NCBI RefSeq assembly: GCF_023208195.1
Contig: NZ_CP060034.1
Coordinates: 2,666,001-2,730,000, forward strand
Source: Nocardioides sp. InS609-2
GTDB taxonomy: Bacteria; Actinomycetota; Actinomycetes; Propionibacteriales; Nocardioidaceae
Length of the DNA stretch: 64,000 nt
Direction: 5' to 3'
Positions 32,301 through 41,083 of the stretch are shown here, one piece after another. The translations under genes and the position numbers were made by a program. Each line of letters starts with the position of its first letter. Within the stretch, counting starts at the first letter, position 1. The notes beneath the pieces were generated by a model. The model had not been told where the DNA came from and searched no databases. It saw only the letters and a program-made list of their open reading frames with translations.

Positions 32301-33158
32301 ATGGGTCCACGCCCCGCAGGACGCGAAGGGATGATCGTTGCCGTCCGCCCCTCGGGCGCGCGTCCGGCCGTGGCTCTCCTGCGTGCGGCGCATGCCGGTC
32401 CCACCTTGGCAGTCACGACGATGACTGCCGCGCTCGCCCTGGCCGGTGACCTTGCCCCCGGACGTGCGTCCCTGGTCACTGCCGCCGTACTCGCCGGGCA
32501 GCTGAGCATCGGCTGGTCCAACGACCTCGTCGACCTTGATCGTGACCGGTGCGTACGACGCAGCGACAAGCCGCTCGCCACCGGTGAGCTGTCGCTCGGT
32601 GTGACGCGGTTGGCCTGCGGCGCCGCGGTCGCGACGACTGTCGTCCTCTCCCTGGCTTGCGGCTGGGGGGCCGGCCTCCTCCACCTGGCGCTCGTCATCG
32701 CGGGGTGGAGCTACAACCTCGGTCTCAAGTCGACACCCTTCTCCTGGGCGCCGTACGCGGTGGCCTTCGGTGGCCTGCCGGTCTTCGTGATCCTCGCCGG
32801 GCCGGGCCTCGGCATGCCGGCTGCGTGGGTGCCGCTGGCCGCCGGCATGCTGGGCGTCGGAGCACACCTCGTGAACGCGTTGCCCGACCTCGCCGACGAC
32901 GAGGCCACCGGTGTGCGCGGGCTGCCACACCGACTGGGTGCCCGCTGGACACCGCGTGTGGCCGTGGCGATCCTCGTCGCCGCCTCGGCCGTGATCACCG
33001 CTGGCACCCGCTCGGTGTCCGGGGCGGTGTCGCTCACGGCGCTCACGCTGGTGGCCGCGCTCGCCGTCGCGGCACTCGTCGGTCGAGGCCGCGCGCCCTT
33101 CCGGGCCGCCGTGGCCATCGCCCTCGTCGACGTGGCGCTGCTGGTGGCCTCGCGGTGA
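32301..33158 (+). CDS. UbiA family prenyltransferase
   Basis: A 285-aa membrane enzyme that transfers a prenyl chain to an aromatic or similar acceptor. The first Asp-rich motif is NDLVDLDRD, the second DLADDEATGVRGLPHRLG, both needed for Mg2+-diphosphate binding, with eight or so helices between and around them. The start may be 32301 or 32331. The stop overlaps the reductase start (GTGA). With the type III PKS downstream, its likely acceptor is a polyketide-derived phenol, as for AgqD-like proteins in the Actinoplanes alkyl-O-dihydrogeranyl-methoxyhydroquinone pathway (recalled). Confidence 0.88.
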   Translation: MGPRPAGREGMIVAVRPSGARPAVALLRAAHAGPTLAVTTMTAALALAGDLAPGRASLVTAAVLAGQLSIGWSNDLVDLDRDRCVRRSDKPLATGELSLGVTRLACGAAVATTVVLSLACGWGAGLLHLALVIAGWSYNLGLKSTPFSWAPYAVAFGGLPVFVILAGPGLGMPAAWVPLAAGMLGVGAHLVNALPDLADDEATGVRGLPHRLGARWTPRVAVAILVAASAVITAGTRSVSGAVSLTALTLVAALAVAALVGRGRAPFRAAVAIALVDVALLVASR

Positions 33159-34339
33159 CCGGGCAGGAGCGTTGGGACGTCGTCGTCGTGGGAGCCGGAC
33201 CAGCCGGTGCCACTGCGGCGATCGCCGCACTGGCGCGGATGCCCGGGGTGCGGGTGCTCCTCCTCGACCGCGACGACTTTCCCCGAGACAAGAGCTGTGG
33301 CGACGGCATCGCCCCGCAGGCCCTCGACGTTCTCGCGGGTCTCGGAGTCCACGACGTCGTCGAGGGCTGGGAGCCCGTGCGCCGGCTCGACCTGTCTCGC
33401 GGCGGCACGCGGGTCGAGGGGCACCTTGCTCGCCCGGTGTGGGTGGTGCCCCGGTCGGTGTTCGACGCTCGCCTGGTGGGCCGTGCCGTGGAGGCCGGTG
33501 CGTCCTTGGTGCGGCATCGGGTGCGGCACCTGCGCACCACCGATCGCGGCGTGGTCATCGACGACCAGTTCGTCGCCCGGGTGGTGATCGGTGCCGACGG
33601 AGACCAGTCCGTGGTCCGTGATTCGGTTGGCTCCCGGCTGCGCGGTCAACGCGCCATCGCCATCCGCGGCTATGCGCCCACCGCCGGGACCAGGCGTGGA
33701 CTCCAGCTCATTCGTTACGGGGAGCGCCGGCAGCCGTCGTACGCCTGGGCCTTCGACCGGGGGGACGGGCAGTCGAACGTCGGCTACGGCGAGCTCCTCG
33801 ACTCCGACACCGGACTCTCGAAGGCACTCCTGCTCGACCAGCTGGAGCAGCTGATCCCGGGCGCCGCGACCTCGGGCTCCGAGTGGCGCGCCCATCACCT
33901 ACCGCTCTCGGGATGGGGCCGCGGCGCGGGACAGCCGGACGGACCCGTGCTCCTGGTGGGCGACGCTGCCGGGCTGGTCAACCCGATGACGGGCGAGGGC
34001 ATCTACTACGCGGTGGCCACCGGCGCGATCGCGGGGCGGATCGCCGGGGATGCCGTCCGGCGGGGTCAGCCCGACGTGGCCGGCGCCGGGCACCGAAAGG
34101 CCGTGGGCTCTCTGCTGGGCCGGCACCTGAAGCACACCTGGACCGCCGCCCGACTGTCCCGGAGCGCCCGGGTGGTCGAGGCGGGTATCGCAGCCTCGGC
34201 CCGAGACCGTCGGGTCTTCGACGACCTCGTCGAGCTCGGCCTCGGTGACGGGCGGCTCACGCCACGACTGGTCGGCGGGCTGGGCCACGAGCTCCTGGCC
34301 AGTCGCGCCGGGCACCGAGTCATGAACAGGGAGATCTGA
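33155..34339 (+). CDS. Geranylgeranyl reductase family FAD-dependent oxidoreductase
   Basis: A 394-aa flavoprotein that reduces isoprenoid double bonds. The FAD-binding motif VVVVGAGPAGATAAI is at the start, DKSCGDGIAPQALD matches the CGdG motif of geranylgeranyl reductases, and LLVGDAAGLVNPMTGEGIYY is the second FAD motif. The GTG start overlaps the UbiA stop. Reduction of a prenyl chain after or before attachment fits a dihydro-prenylated product. The type III PKS begins 2 bp after its stop. Confidence 0.92.
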   Translation: MTGQERWDVVVVGAGPAGATAAIAALARMPGVRVLLLDRDDFPRDKSCGDGIAPQALDVLAGLGVHDVVEGWEPVRRLDLSRGGTRVEGHLARPVWVVPRSVFDARLVGRAVEAGASLVRHRVRHLRTTDRGVVIDDQFVARVVIGADGDQSVVRDSVGSRLRGQRAIAIRGYAPTAGTRRGLQLIRYGERRQPSYAWAFDRGDGQSNVGYGELLDSDTGLSKALLLDQLEQLIPGAATSGSEWRAHHLPLSGWGRGAGQPDGPVLLVGDAAGLVNPMTGEGIYYAVATGAIAGRIAGDAVRRGQPDVAGAGHRKAVGSLLGRHLKHTWTAARLSRSARVVEAGIAASARDRRVFDDLVELGLGDGRLTPRLVGGLGHELLASRAGHRVMNREI

Positions 34340-34341
34340 CC

Positions 34342-35412
34342 ATGCGCATCCTGTCCGTTCGCGGCGCCGTGCCGGAGCACCGGTATCCCCAGGCCGAGAT
34401 CACCGACGCCTTCGCCGAAGTCGTCGGCACGTCGGGTGGCGCCCTCAACGAGCGTCTCCTGCGTACCTTCCACGGCAACGCCGGGGTCGAGCACCGGCAC
34501 CTGGTGCTGCCGCTGGAGGAGTACGCCGGGCTCGGGAGCTTCGACCGGGCCAACGACCTCTTCCTCGAGCACGCAGTCGACCTGGGTGCCCAGGCGCTCG
34601 TGGACGCCCTCAAGGCGGCCGACCTGACACCCAGCGCCGTCGACCTGATCATCTCCGCCACCGTCACCGGGCTCGCTGTGCCGTCGCTGGACGCCCGGAT
34701 CGCCGCGGTGGTCGGCCTCCGGCCCGACGTGAAGCGGGTGCCGCTCTTCGGCCTCGGGTGTGTCGCGGGGGCGGCCGGCGTGGCCCGGCTGCACGACTAC
34801 CTCACCGGGCATCCCGACCAGGTCGCGGTGCTGGTGGCCGTCGAGCTGTGCTCGCTGACCGTGCAACGCGATGACGTGTCGGTCCCGAACCTGGTGGCCA
34901 GCGGGCTCTTCGGCGACGGCGCGGCCGCCGTCGTGGCGAGCGGTGCGACGACCGGCGGTCATACAGCCGTGCTCGACAGCCGGAGCCGGCTCTACCCCGA
35001 CTCCGAACGCACCATGGGATTCGACTTCGGCGGCAGCGGGCTGCGCATCGTGCTCGACGCGCAGGTGCCGGCGATCGTGGGTAGCTACATCCGCGAGGAC
35101 GTCGACCTGTTCCTCGAGTCGCACGGGCTCACCCGGGCCGACATCGGCTGGTGGGTCTGCCACCCCGGTGGACCCAAGGTGATCGACGCCCTGCGTGACG
35201 CCCTCGACCTGACCGATCACGACCTGGCCCTTACCCGGACCTCGTTGTCCGAGATCGGCAACCTCTCCTCTGCATCGGTGCTGCACGTGCTGTCCGACAC
35301 CCTGGCCCACCGACCGCCGCCACCCGGCTCGCACGGCATGCTGATGGCCATGGGCCCGGGCTTCTGCTCCGAGCTCGTGCTGCTGCGGGCACCCTCGGGA
35401 GGAGAGTCGTGA
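34342..35412 (+). CDS. Type III polyketide synthase
   Basis: A 356-aa chalcone-synthase-like homodimeric enzyme that extends a fatty-acyl starter with malonyl-CoA. The catalytic triad is Cys140 (LFGLGCVAGAAG), His274 (WVCHPGGPKV) and Asn307 (SEIGNLSSASV). It resembles actinobacterial alkylresorcinol/alkylpyrone synthases of the SrsA/AgqA kind more than the THN synthase RppA, judged by its pairing with ICMT-like and FAD-monooxygenase genes. Its stop overlaps the methyltransferase start by 4 bp. Confidence 0.93.
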   Translation: MRILSVRGAVPEHRYPQAEITDAFAEVVGTSGGALNERLLRTFHGNAGVEHRHLVLPLEEYAGLGSFDRANDLFLEHAVDLGAQALVDALKAADLTPSAVDLIISATVTGLAVPSLDARIAAVVGLRPDVKRVPLFGLGCVAGAAGVARLHDYLTGHPDQVAVLVAVELCSLTVQRDDVSVPNLVASGLFGDGAAAVVASGATTGGHTAVLDSRSRLYPDSERTMGFDFGGSGLRIVLDAQVPAIVGSYIREDVDLFLESHGLTRADIGWWVCHPGGPKVIDALRDALDLTDHDLALTRTSLSEIGNLSSASVLHVLSDTLAHRPPPPGSHGMLMAMGPGFCSELVLLRAPSGGES

Positions 35413-35924
35413 CGACACTGACGGCCTTCGTGGTCGTGGTCGTGCTGGTCGCCCTGGAGCGGCTGGCCGAGCTGGTCGTCTCCAACCGCAACGCCGCGTG
35501 GAGCCTGGCCCACGGTGGCCGCGAGACGGGTCGGGGCCACTACCCGGTCATGGTGCTGCTGCACACCGGCTTCCTGGTGGCGATGCTGGTCGAGGCGTTC
35601 GTACGCAGCCCGGTCGTGTCCGAGGGCTTCGCCTGGGCGATGGTCGTGGTCGTCGTCGTCGCCCAGTGCCTGCGCTGGTGGTGCATCCTCACCCTCGGCG
35701 AGCGTTGGAACACACGCGTCATCGTGGTGCCCGGCCTCCAGCTCGTCCGGTCCGGCCCTTATCGCTTCTTCCCCCATCCCAACTACGTCGCAGTCGTCGT
35801 CGAGGGCATCGCGCTGCCGCTCGTGCACGCCTCCTGGATCACGGCCCTCGTCTTCACCGCCGCCAACGCCGCGCTGCTCACCGTGCGCATCCGGGTCGAG
35901 AACGAGGCCCTCGCCCATGCGTGA
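35409..35924 (+). CDS. Isoprenylcysteine carboxyl methyltransferase (ICMT)-like methyltransferase
   Basis: A 171-aa membrane enzyme with four to five helices. The C-terminal ICMT signature is RSGPYRFFPHPNYVAVVVEG. In srs and agq clusters a methyltransferase of this type (SrsB/AgqB) methylates a phenolic hydroxyl of the type III PKS product, which is the likely role here. GTG start overlapping the PKS stop; stop overlapping the FAD monooxygenase start by 8 bp. Confidence 0.9.
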   Translation: MTTLTAFVVVVVLVALERLAELVVSNRNAAWSLAHGGRETGRGHYPVMVLLHTGFLVAMLVEAFVRSPVVSEGFAWAMVVVVVVAQCLRWWCILTLGERWNTRVIVVPGLQLVRSGPYRFFPHPNYVAVVVEGIALPLVHASWITALVFTAANAALLTVRIRVENEALAHA

Positions 35925-36939
35925 CCTACTCATCGCCGGCGGCGGGCCGACCGGTCTTGCCGCAGCCCTGTACGCCGCCCGCGCCGGCCTCGACGTCGAG
36001 ATCCGCGAACCGCGCGCCGGTGACATCGACAAGGCTTGTGGCGAAGGACTGATGCCCAGCGCCGTCGCCGACCTCGCCGACCTGGGTGTCCGGCTCGACG
36101 GGCACCCGATCGCCGGGATCCGCTACGTCGACGGCACCAGCAGCGCCGAGGCCACGTTCCGTCACGGCCCGGGCATGGGTGTTCGGCGTACGGCACTCCA
36201 TGCAGCCTTGCGCGAGCGAGCGGCCGCGGCCGGTGTCACCACAAGCCCCTCCGCCGTGCACGAGATCGTCGACCGGGGTGACCACCTGCTCGTCGACGGC
36301 GAGGCCACGCGCCACCTGATCGCAGCCGACGGCCTGCACTCGCCGGTGCGTCGCCGGCTCGGGCTGGACGGTCCGCCGCCCCGGCAGCGCCGCTACGGAC
36401 TGCGGTGCCATGTCCGGCTCGCCCCCTGGACGCCGTACGTCGAGGTGCACTGGGGCGCCAGGGGCGAGGCCTACGTGACGCCAGTGGGCCACGGCCTGGT
36501 CGGGATAGCCGTGCTCAGCGCCGAGCGCCGCCCGTTCGAGGACCTGCTGCGCGACTTCCCGGCCCTGGCCGAGCGGTTGGCCGGCCAGCCGCGGACGCGG
36601 GTCCGCGGTGCCGGCCCGCTGCGACAACGGGTCAGGGCTCGGGTCAGCGGTCGGGTCCTGCTCGTGGGCGATGCCGCCGGGTACGTCGACGCGTTGACCG
36701 GGGAGGGCATCGCCCTCGGGCTCGCCCAGGCGCGCGCGGCGGTCGCGGCGGTCAGCGACGGTGAGCCGGACCGCTACGAGGAGGACTACCGCCGGTTGGG
36801 CCGGCGTCACGACCTCCTCACCCACTCACTGCTCGTCGCCACGAGCGTGCCCGTCCTGCGCCGCCGGATCGTCTCGGCCGCCCAGCGCATGCCGGGTCTG
36901 TTCGGGGCGGCCGTCGACCAGCTCGCGAGGCCCGCATGA
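35917..36939 (+). CDS. FAD-dependent monooxygenase (SrsC/AgqC-like)
   Basis: A 340-aa flavoprotein. The FAD-binding motif LLIAGGGPTGLAAALYAARA begins at residue 4, ACGEGLMPSA follows, and VLLVGDAAGYVDALTGEGIA is the second FAD motif. In the srs/agq pathways this gene's counterpart hydroxylates the alkylresorcinol ring to a hydroquinone, which fits its position after the PKS and methyltransferase. It overlaps the idi gene by 4 bp. It could alternatively act on the prenyl chain like a GGR paralog, because the two families are related. Confidence 0.88.
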   Translation: MRDLLIAGGGPTGLAAALYAARAGLDVEIREPRAGDIDKACGEGLMPSAVADLADLGVRLDGHPIAGIRYVDGTSSAEATFRHGPGMGVRRTALHAALRERAAAAGVTTSPSAVHEIVDRGDHLLVDGEATRHLIAADGLHSPVRRRLGLDGPPPRQRRYGLRCHVRLAPWTPYVEVHWGARGEAYVTPVGHGLVGIAVLSAERRPFEDLLRDFPALAERLAGQPRTRVRGAGPLRQRVRARVSGRVLLVGDAAGYVDALTGEGIALGLAQARAAVAAVSDGEPDRYEEDYRRLGRRHDLLTHSLLVATSVPVLRRRIVSAAQRMPGLFGAAVDQLARPA

Positions 36940-37466
36940 CCACACCACCACAGGAGCTCGTCGTACTGCTTGCCGACGACGGCACCCCGATCGGCACCGC
37001 CCCCAAGACCGAGGTGCACCACCGCGACACCCCGCTGCACCTGGCGTTCTCGTGCTACCTCTTCGACCCCGACGGCCGGCTGCTGCTGACGCGCCGGGCC
37101 TGGAGCAAGCGCACCTGGCCCGGCGTCTGGACCAACAGCTGCTGCGGCCACCCGGGCCCGGAGGAGGCCGTGGCGCTGGCCGTCGAGCGTCGCGTGCAGC
37201 AGGAGCTCGGCGTCCGCATCACCGACCTGCGCCTGGTGCTGCCCGATTTCCGCTACCGCGCCGAAATGGCCGACGGCACGGTCGAGAACGAGGTCTGCCC
37301 CGTGTACACGGCCAGATGCGACGACCCGGCTGCGCTGGCGCCAGACCCAGACGAGGTGGCCGAGCATGAGTGGGTCGACTGGGTTACGTTCCGCGACGAC
37401 GTCACCAGTGGCCGGCGCGACGTGAGCCCGTGGTGCGTCGAGCAGGTCGCGGCACTACCGGACTGA
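36936..37466 (+). CDS. idi: Isopentenyl-diphosphate delta-isomerase, type I
   Basis: A 176-aa Nudix-fold enzyme converting IPP to DMAPP. The active-site Cys is in TNSCCGHPGPEE and the Glu in ENEVCPVYTA, with metal-binding residues around HHRDTPLHLAFS. As the last gene of the operon it would supply the allylic diphosphate for the UbiA-type prenyl transfer. Its stop overlaps the end of the convergent oxidoreductase-HutD gene by 12 bp. Confidence 0.95.
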   Translation: MTTPPQELVVLLADDGTPIGTAPKTEVHHRDTPLHLAFSCYLFDPDGRLLLTRRAWSKRTWPGVWTNSCCGHPGPEEAVALAVERRVQQELGVRITDLRLVLPDFRYRAEMADGTVENEVCPVYTARCDDPAALAPDPDEVAEHEWVDWVTFRDDVTSGRRDVSPWCVEQVAALPD

Positions 37467-38930
37467 CAGCCCGATCACCGCGACGGTCCCGGCGCCCGCA
37501 AGGATGAGCGATGCCGCCGACGCCGCGACGACGTCGAGCCGCTCGGCGCTGACGGTCTCGCCCGCCGACGACAGCGACACCGTGCCGTCGAGTACGGCGA
37601 CCAGCAGGTCAGCCTCAGCCGGCAGGCTGACCGGCTCGCCGTCGACCAGGTGCACGACCTCCATCGTGGCGGCGCACCGCCCGCGTCGGGTCATCACGTT
37701 CAGGTCGACCGTCGGGCCGCCGATCTCCGCCGTCGTGTCGCTGTCGCCGGAGAAGGTGAAGGGCTCGTGCAGCCGCAGCGCGTGCTCGACGCCGTCGACG
37801 GACAGCGCGAAGCCGGGTCCGTCCACCACGACGATGATCCGGTCGACGCCGGCAAAGGACGAGAACGGTCCGCCGGCGTCCACCTCGGCAAAGCTGACCC
37901 GCCAGTCGAAGTCCTCCCCGTCAGCAGGGGAGCGGGTCACCTCCGAGGTGATGCCGCCGCCGTTGCGCCACGGCATCCGCTGGTGGTCCGAGCGCCGGTG
38001 CACGACGAGACGAGGAGCCCGGACGACGACCACCTTGCCGGCGGCGTGGCCCGTCTCGACCGCGGCCACCGCGTCGGCGGCCTGCTCGAACGGGTACGTC
38101 GCCGACACCACCGGGCTGAGGTCGCCCGCGGCGATCAGGCCGGCCAGGTGCGCGAACACCTCGGTCGTACGACGCCGCTCGACGCCCGACCCGCCGGCCT
38201 CCTTCGCCGCGGCCGGGGTGGCGATGCTGATCACGCGCGCGGGGTCCGTGACGAGGGTGAGGGCATCGGCCAGCACCGGGGCGCCGACCAGGTCGAACAC
38301 CGCCGCGACGCCCTCGGGTGCGATCGCCCGGACCCGCTCGGGCCAGCCGTCACCGGACTCGACGTGCGTCGCGCCGAGGCTGGCGACGAGCTCGGCCTTG
38401 GCGGCGGAGGCCAGCGCGACGACGCGCAGTCCGCGCAACCGGGCGAGCTGGCAGGTCGCCGTACCGACTCCGCCACCGGCACCCGTCACCAGCAGTGTCT
38501 CGCCGGGCACCAGTTCGAGTTGGTCGAGCGCGTCGTGGGCGGTGCCGACCGACACCGGGATGCAGGTGGCCTGCGCATCCTCCACGCCATCGGGTACGAC
38601 GGCGCTCGAGGCCGCGTCGAGGAGCACCAGCTCGGCCAGCCCGCCGGTGCCGGAGACGGTCTGCCCGAACACGCGTTGGCCAGGCACGAAGCCGACGACC
38701 CCGGCGCCGACCGATTGCACGACGCCGGCTGCCTCGCGGCCCATCGCCATCGGGAAGACGACCTCCACGTTGTCCTTGCGGAGGCCGGACCGCACCTTGA
38801 TGTCTGCCGGGTTCACCCCGGCGGCCGTCATCTCGACGAGCAGCTGACCCGGGCCGGGCACCGGATCGGGGCGGTCGAGGTGCTCCTGCACCTGTGCGTC
38901 GCCGTACTCACCGAAGCCGTAGATGCGCAT
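37455..38930 (-). CDS. Fusion protein: zinc-free MDR quinone-oxidoreductase domain + HutD/Ves domain
   Basis: A single 491-aa frame from ATG 38930. Residues ~1-308 are a medium-chain reductase (GEYGDAQVQEHLDRPDPVPG ... NPADIKVRSG ... TGAGGGVGTATCQLARLRGL ... ATYPFEQAADAVAAVETGHA) without the catalytic zinc cysteines, as in quinone oxidoreductases. Residues ~309-491 are a HutD/Ves beta-barrel (QRMPWRNGGGITSEVTRSP ... DFDWRVSFAEVDAGGPFSSF). Both domains are full length and the junction has no stop codon. The combination is unusual. The role is unknown. ORF extension beyond 38930 is non-conserved. Confidence 0.85.
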   Translation of the reverse strand: MRIYGFGEYGDAQVQEHLDRPDPVPGPGQLLVEMTAAGVNPADIKVRSGLRKDNVEVVFPMAMGREAAGVVQSVGAGVVGFVPGQRVFGQTVSGTGGLAELVLLDAASSAVVPDGVEDAQATCIPVSVGTAHDALDQLELVPGETLLVTGAGGGVGTATCQLARLRGLRVVALASAAKAELVASLGATHVESGDGWPERVRAIAPEGVAAVFDLVGAPVLADALTLVTDPARVISIATPAAAKEAGGSGVERRRTTEVFAHLAGLIAAGDLSPVVSATYPFEQAADAVAAVETGHAAGKVVVVRAPRLVVHRRSDHQRMPWRNGGGITSEVTRSPADGEDFDWRVSFAEVDAGGPFSSFAGVDRIIVVVDGPGFALSVDGVEHALRLHEPFTFSGDSDTTAEIGGPTVDLNVMTRRGRCAATMEVVHLVDGEPVSLPAEADLLVAVLDGTVSLSSAGETVSAERLDVVAASAASLILAGAGTVAVIGLSVR

Positions 38931-38953
38931 GCAGGTGAGCCTAGGCGGCGACC

Positions 38954-39127
38954 TCAGACGGCCCAGCGCACCGACTCGTCCACCTGGTCGGCAAGGCGGG
39001 ACACGCCCCTCATCGTGGGATGCCGCTCGAGCAGCGAGGTGACGGCAATCGCGTGCCTCGCGCTCGAGCGCACACGCAGGTCGGTGCGGGGGTCGGCAGG
39101 GTCTCGGCCCGATGCCTTCTCGTTCAT
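38954..39127 (-). CDS. Small hypothetical protein, 57 aa
   Basis: A short frame with a plausible protein character: MNEKASGRDPADPRTDL, then an amphipathic segment (ARHAIAVTSLLERHPTMRG) and a helix (VSRLADQVDESVRWAV) to the stop. It lies 23 bp upstream of the fusion gene on the same strand. The ribosome-binding site is weak. No family is recognised; call rests on composition and position only. Confidence 0.4.
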   Translation of the reverse strand: MNEKASGRDPADPRTDLRVRSSARHAIAVTSLLERHPTMRGVSRLADQVDESVRWAV

Positions 39128-39193
39128 GGGACAACGATGCCCGCCGGTAGTTGCGCGCCGGTTGAGCCGACGTAAGCATCAGGTAAACGCACA

Positions 39194-39228
39194 GCGGCCC
39201 CGGTCACAGGGACCGGGACCGGGGCCGC
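39194..39228. terminator. GC-rich hairpin after the metzincin gene
   Basis: A 12-bp perfect stem (39194-39205 with 39217-39228) and an 11-nt loop, 24 bp past the stop of the minus-strand metzincin gene. It lacks a T-run, so it may act as a rho-independent-like terminator of the GC-rich type or as an RNA 3' end stabiliser. Confidence 0.6.
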
Positions 39229-39252
39229 CGAGCAGTGCGGGATGCGGACGAG

Positions 39253-40305
39253 TCAGCCTCGGACGCAGCCGCCCGCCAGACCGACCTTCTTCAGGCCGGC
39301 CAGGTCGCCGGCACCGAAGAGCGACCGGAAGAAGCCGTCGCTCCAGGGCAGCATGTCGGTCGAGTAGTACATCAGCTGGGTCTGACCGGCGGCGTTCTGG
39401 TCGGTGTGGTCGAGACCGAAGGAGTGCCCGATCTCGTGCAGCAGGGTCATGCCCAGGGTCGCCCGGCTCGGGGAGTCGAGCGCGAGGTCGACGGCCTGGT
39501 TGGGGCCCGGCACCGTGGCGTCGGTGTTGACCGTGACGCCGGTCTGCTTGACGCTCAAGACCCGGCCATGTTTGTCCCGGCCCAGACCGAGCTTGACCAC
39601 CTGGCTGACCGCGACGGCGCCCACGAGAGCGGGACGCTCTGCCTGGGTGGCCCACGCGATGACCAGGTCGGTGTTGCGGTCCTGCTTGCGCAGGCCCTGC
39701 GGGATGGTGTGGGTGCGGCCGGTGTACTTGAACTGCACACCGGTGGCCGCGGTGAACTGGCCGAGCACCGAGTTGATGATCGGCAGCACGCCGTCGCCGA
39801 TGTCGTCGAGGTTGAGCTTGTAGCGGACCGTCTGGCACGGGTTGAGGCGTTCGCGGAGGCCATGGTTCTTGATCAGGTTGTGGTCGCTGGCCATGCCGCG
39901 GGCGGCGTAGCTCGGGACGACGTTGACGCTGTGCGCCTTGAACGCGCGCTTCTGGTGCTTCCTGGTCTGGGGGGCCACGACGCGCACCTTGTGCGTGCCG
40001 TACCAGTCCCAGGTGCCGGTGAAGCTGTAGTTGCCGTCGACGGCCTTGGTCTTGTTGAGCTTCTTCCATCCGTTGGGTGCCTTGTACTGGAGCAGCAGCT
40101 TGCGCTTCTTCGAACCGTTGATCGTGCCGGTGAGCGCGTAGCCGGTGCCGGAGCCGGAGACCCACGTGTCGGTCACCCAGGTGACGCTGCCTTTCGTGTG
40201 TTTCCGGCCGGGCCTGGCCTCGGCAGGCGCGGAGGTCACCGACACCGCAAGGAACAGGGAGGTCAGCAACGCGACGAGCGCTTGCCTCGTATGACGACTG
40301 GACAT
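39253..40305 (-). CDS. Secreted matrixin/metzincin-type zinc metallopeptidase
   Basis: A 350-aa secreted protein. A signal peptide (VALLTSLFLAVSVTSAPAEA) is followed by a ~100-residue Ig-like N-domain and a catalytic domain holding the full metzincin motif HEIGHSFGLDH with a possible Met-turn LMYYST downstream. The start at 40305 (ATG preceded by GGGG) gives the basic MSSRHTRQALV N-region. It is divergent from the 40616 gene across 310 bp. It may digest extracellular proteins; no immunity gene is seen. Confidence 0.83.
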   Translation of the reverse strand: MSSRHTRQALVALLTSLFLAVSVTSAPAEARPGRKHTKGSVTWVTDTWVSGSGTGYALTGTINGSKKRKLLLQYKAPNGWKKLNKTKAVDGNYSFTGTWDWYGTHKVRVVAPQTRKHQKRAFKAHSVNVVPSYAARGMASDHNLIKNHGLRERLNPCQTVRYKLNLDDIGDGVLPIINSVLGQFTAATGVQFKYTGRTHTIPQGLRKQDRNTDLVIAWATQAERPALVGAVAVSQVVKLGLGRDKHGRVLSVKQTGVTVNTDATVPGPNQAVDLALDSPSRATLGMTLLHEIGHSFGLDHTDQNAAGQTQLMYYSTDMLPWSDGFFRSLFGAGDLAGLKKVGLAGGCVRG

Positions 40306-40615
40306 GGGTCCCCCTCGATGAATGAGCATTCAGGGCAGATGCGCCACCTGGGCGGCGGGCTGAACCTGCAGGTCGCAGGCTACGCGACGCCGGCGACGTT
40401 CTCGGCGGGACATGGCGGATGGCGGCCCGGCCGCTCACGCAGGAGCAATCCAGTGCCGCCATCCAGGACCCGACCAGCAGCCGCCGCCCTCGCGACCGGC
40501 TCCGGGGGGTTGGACCGGTGAGCAAAGGGCGCCGCCGAGCCGGTTTCCCTCGATCCAGCGTATTCCTGTCGGTGGGTTTTGGGCAGGGGTGAGTGACCTC
40601 GCGGATACTGCTCGC
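40306..40615. other. Divergent intergenic region with no recognised gene
   Basis: 310 bp between divergent starts. It must hold the promoters of the metzincin gene and of the 40616 gene. A small palindrome (TGAATGAGCATTCA, 40319-40332) lies 14 bp upstream of the metzincin start. No coding frame with convincing character was seen. Confidence 0.5.
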
Positions 40616-41083
40616 ATGGCTTCACGACGTACGCGCCGGAACTGGTGGACCCTGCTGGTCGTGGTGGTCCTGCTCAACACGCCACTGCTGATGTCGCTGG
40701 CCACGAAGGCCAGGATCTCGAGCAGCGGGACGGTGGTGACCGCGGAGGTCCTCGGCGGCCGGTTGTTCGGCACCGAGGCCGACCCGGAGTACTGGCTCAC
40801 CTACCGGTTCGACGGGTCCGTCGACAAGGACCGCGAGCAGTTCTCCGAGGAGGTCACCCGGGCGACGTACAGGGCGGCCAACGTCAGCCGCGAGCTCGCG
40901 GTGCGAGTGGTGCCGAGTGACCCGACATCGCACGCCGTCGAGGGCGCCACACCGCGGCGGCTGGGTCTGTGGATCACTCTCGGCGCCGACGCGATCGTGC
41001 TGCTGGTGGTGCTCGTCGTGTGGCTGCGACGGCGTTCCCGACCCGAGGACGTTTCGGACCCGATGCCAGACTCGTCGCCATGA
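40616..41083 (+). CDS. DUF3592-like membrane protein
   Basis: A 155-aa protein with two membrane helices (WWTLLVVVVLLNTPLLMSL at ~10-28 and LWITLGADAIVLLVVLVVWL at ~118-137) flanking an extracytoplasmic beta-rich segment (GTVVTAEVLGGRLFG ... YWLTYRFDG), the pattern of DUF3592 proteins. The function is unknown. It overlaps the glutathione peroxidase start by 4 bp. Confidence 0.65.
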   Translation: MASRRTRRNWWTLLVVVVLLNTPLLMSLATKARISSSGTVVTAEVLGGRLFGTEADPEYWLTYRFDGSVDKDREQFSEEVTRATYRAANVSRELAVRVVPSDPTSHAVEGATPRRLGLWITLGADAIVLLVVLVVWLRRRSRPEDVSDPMPDSSP

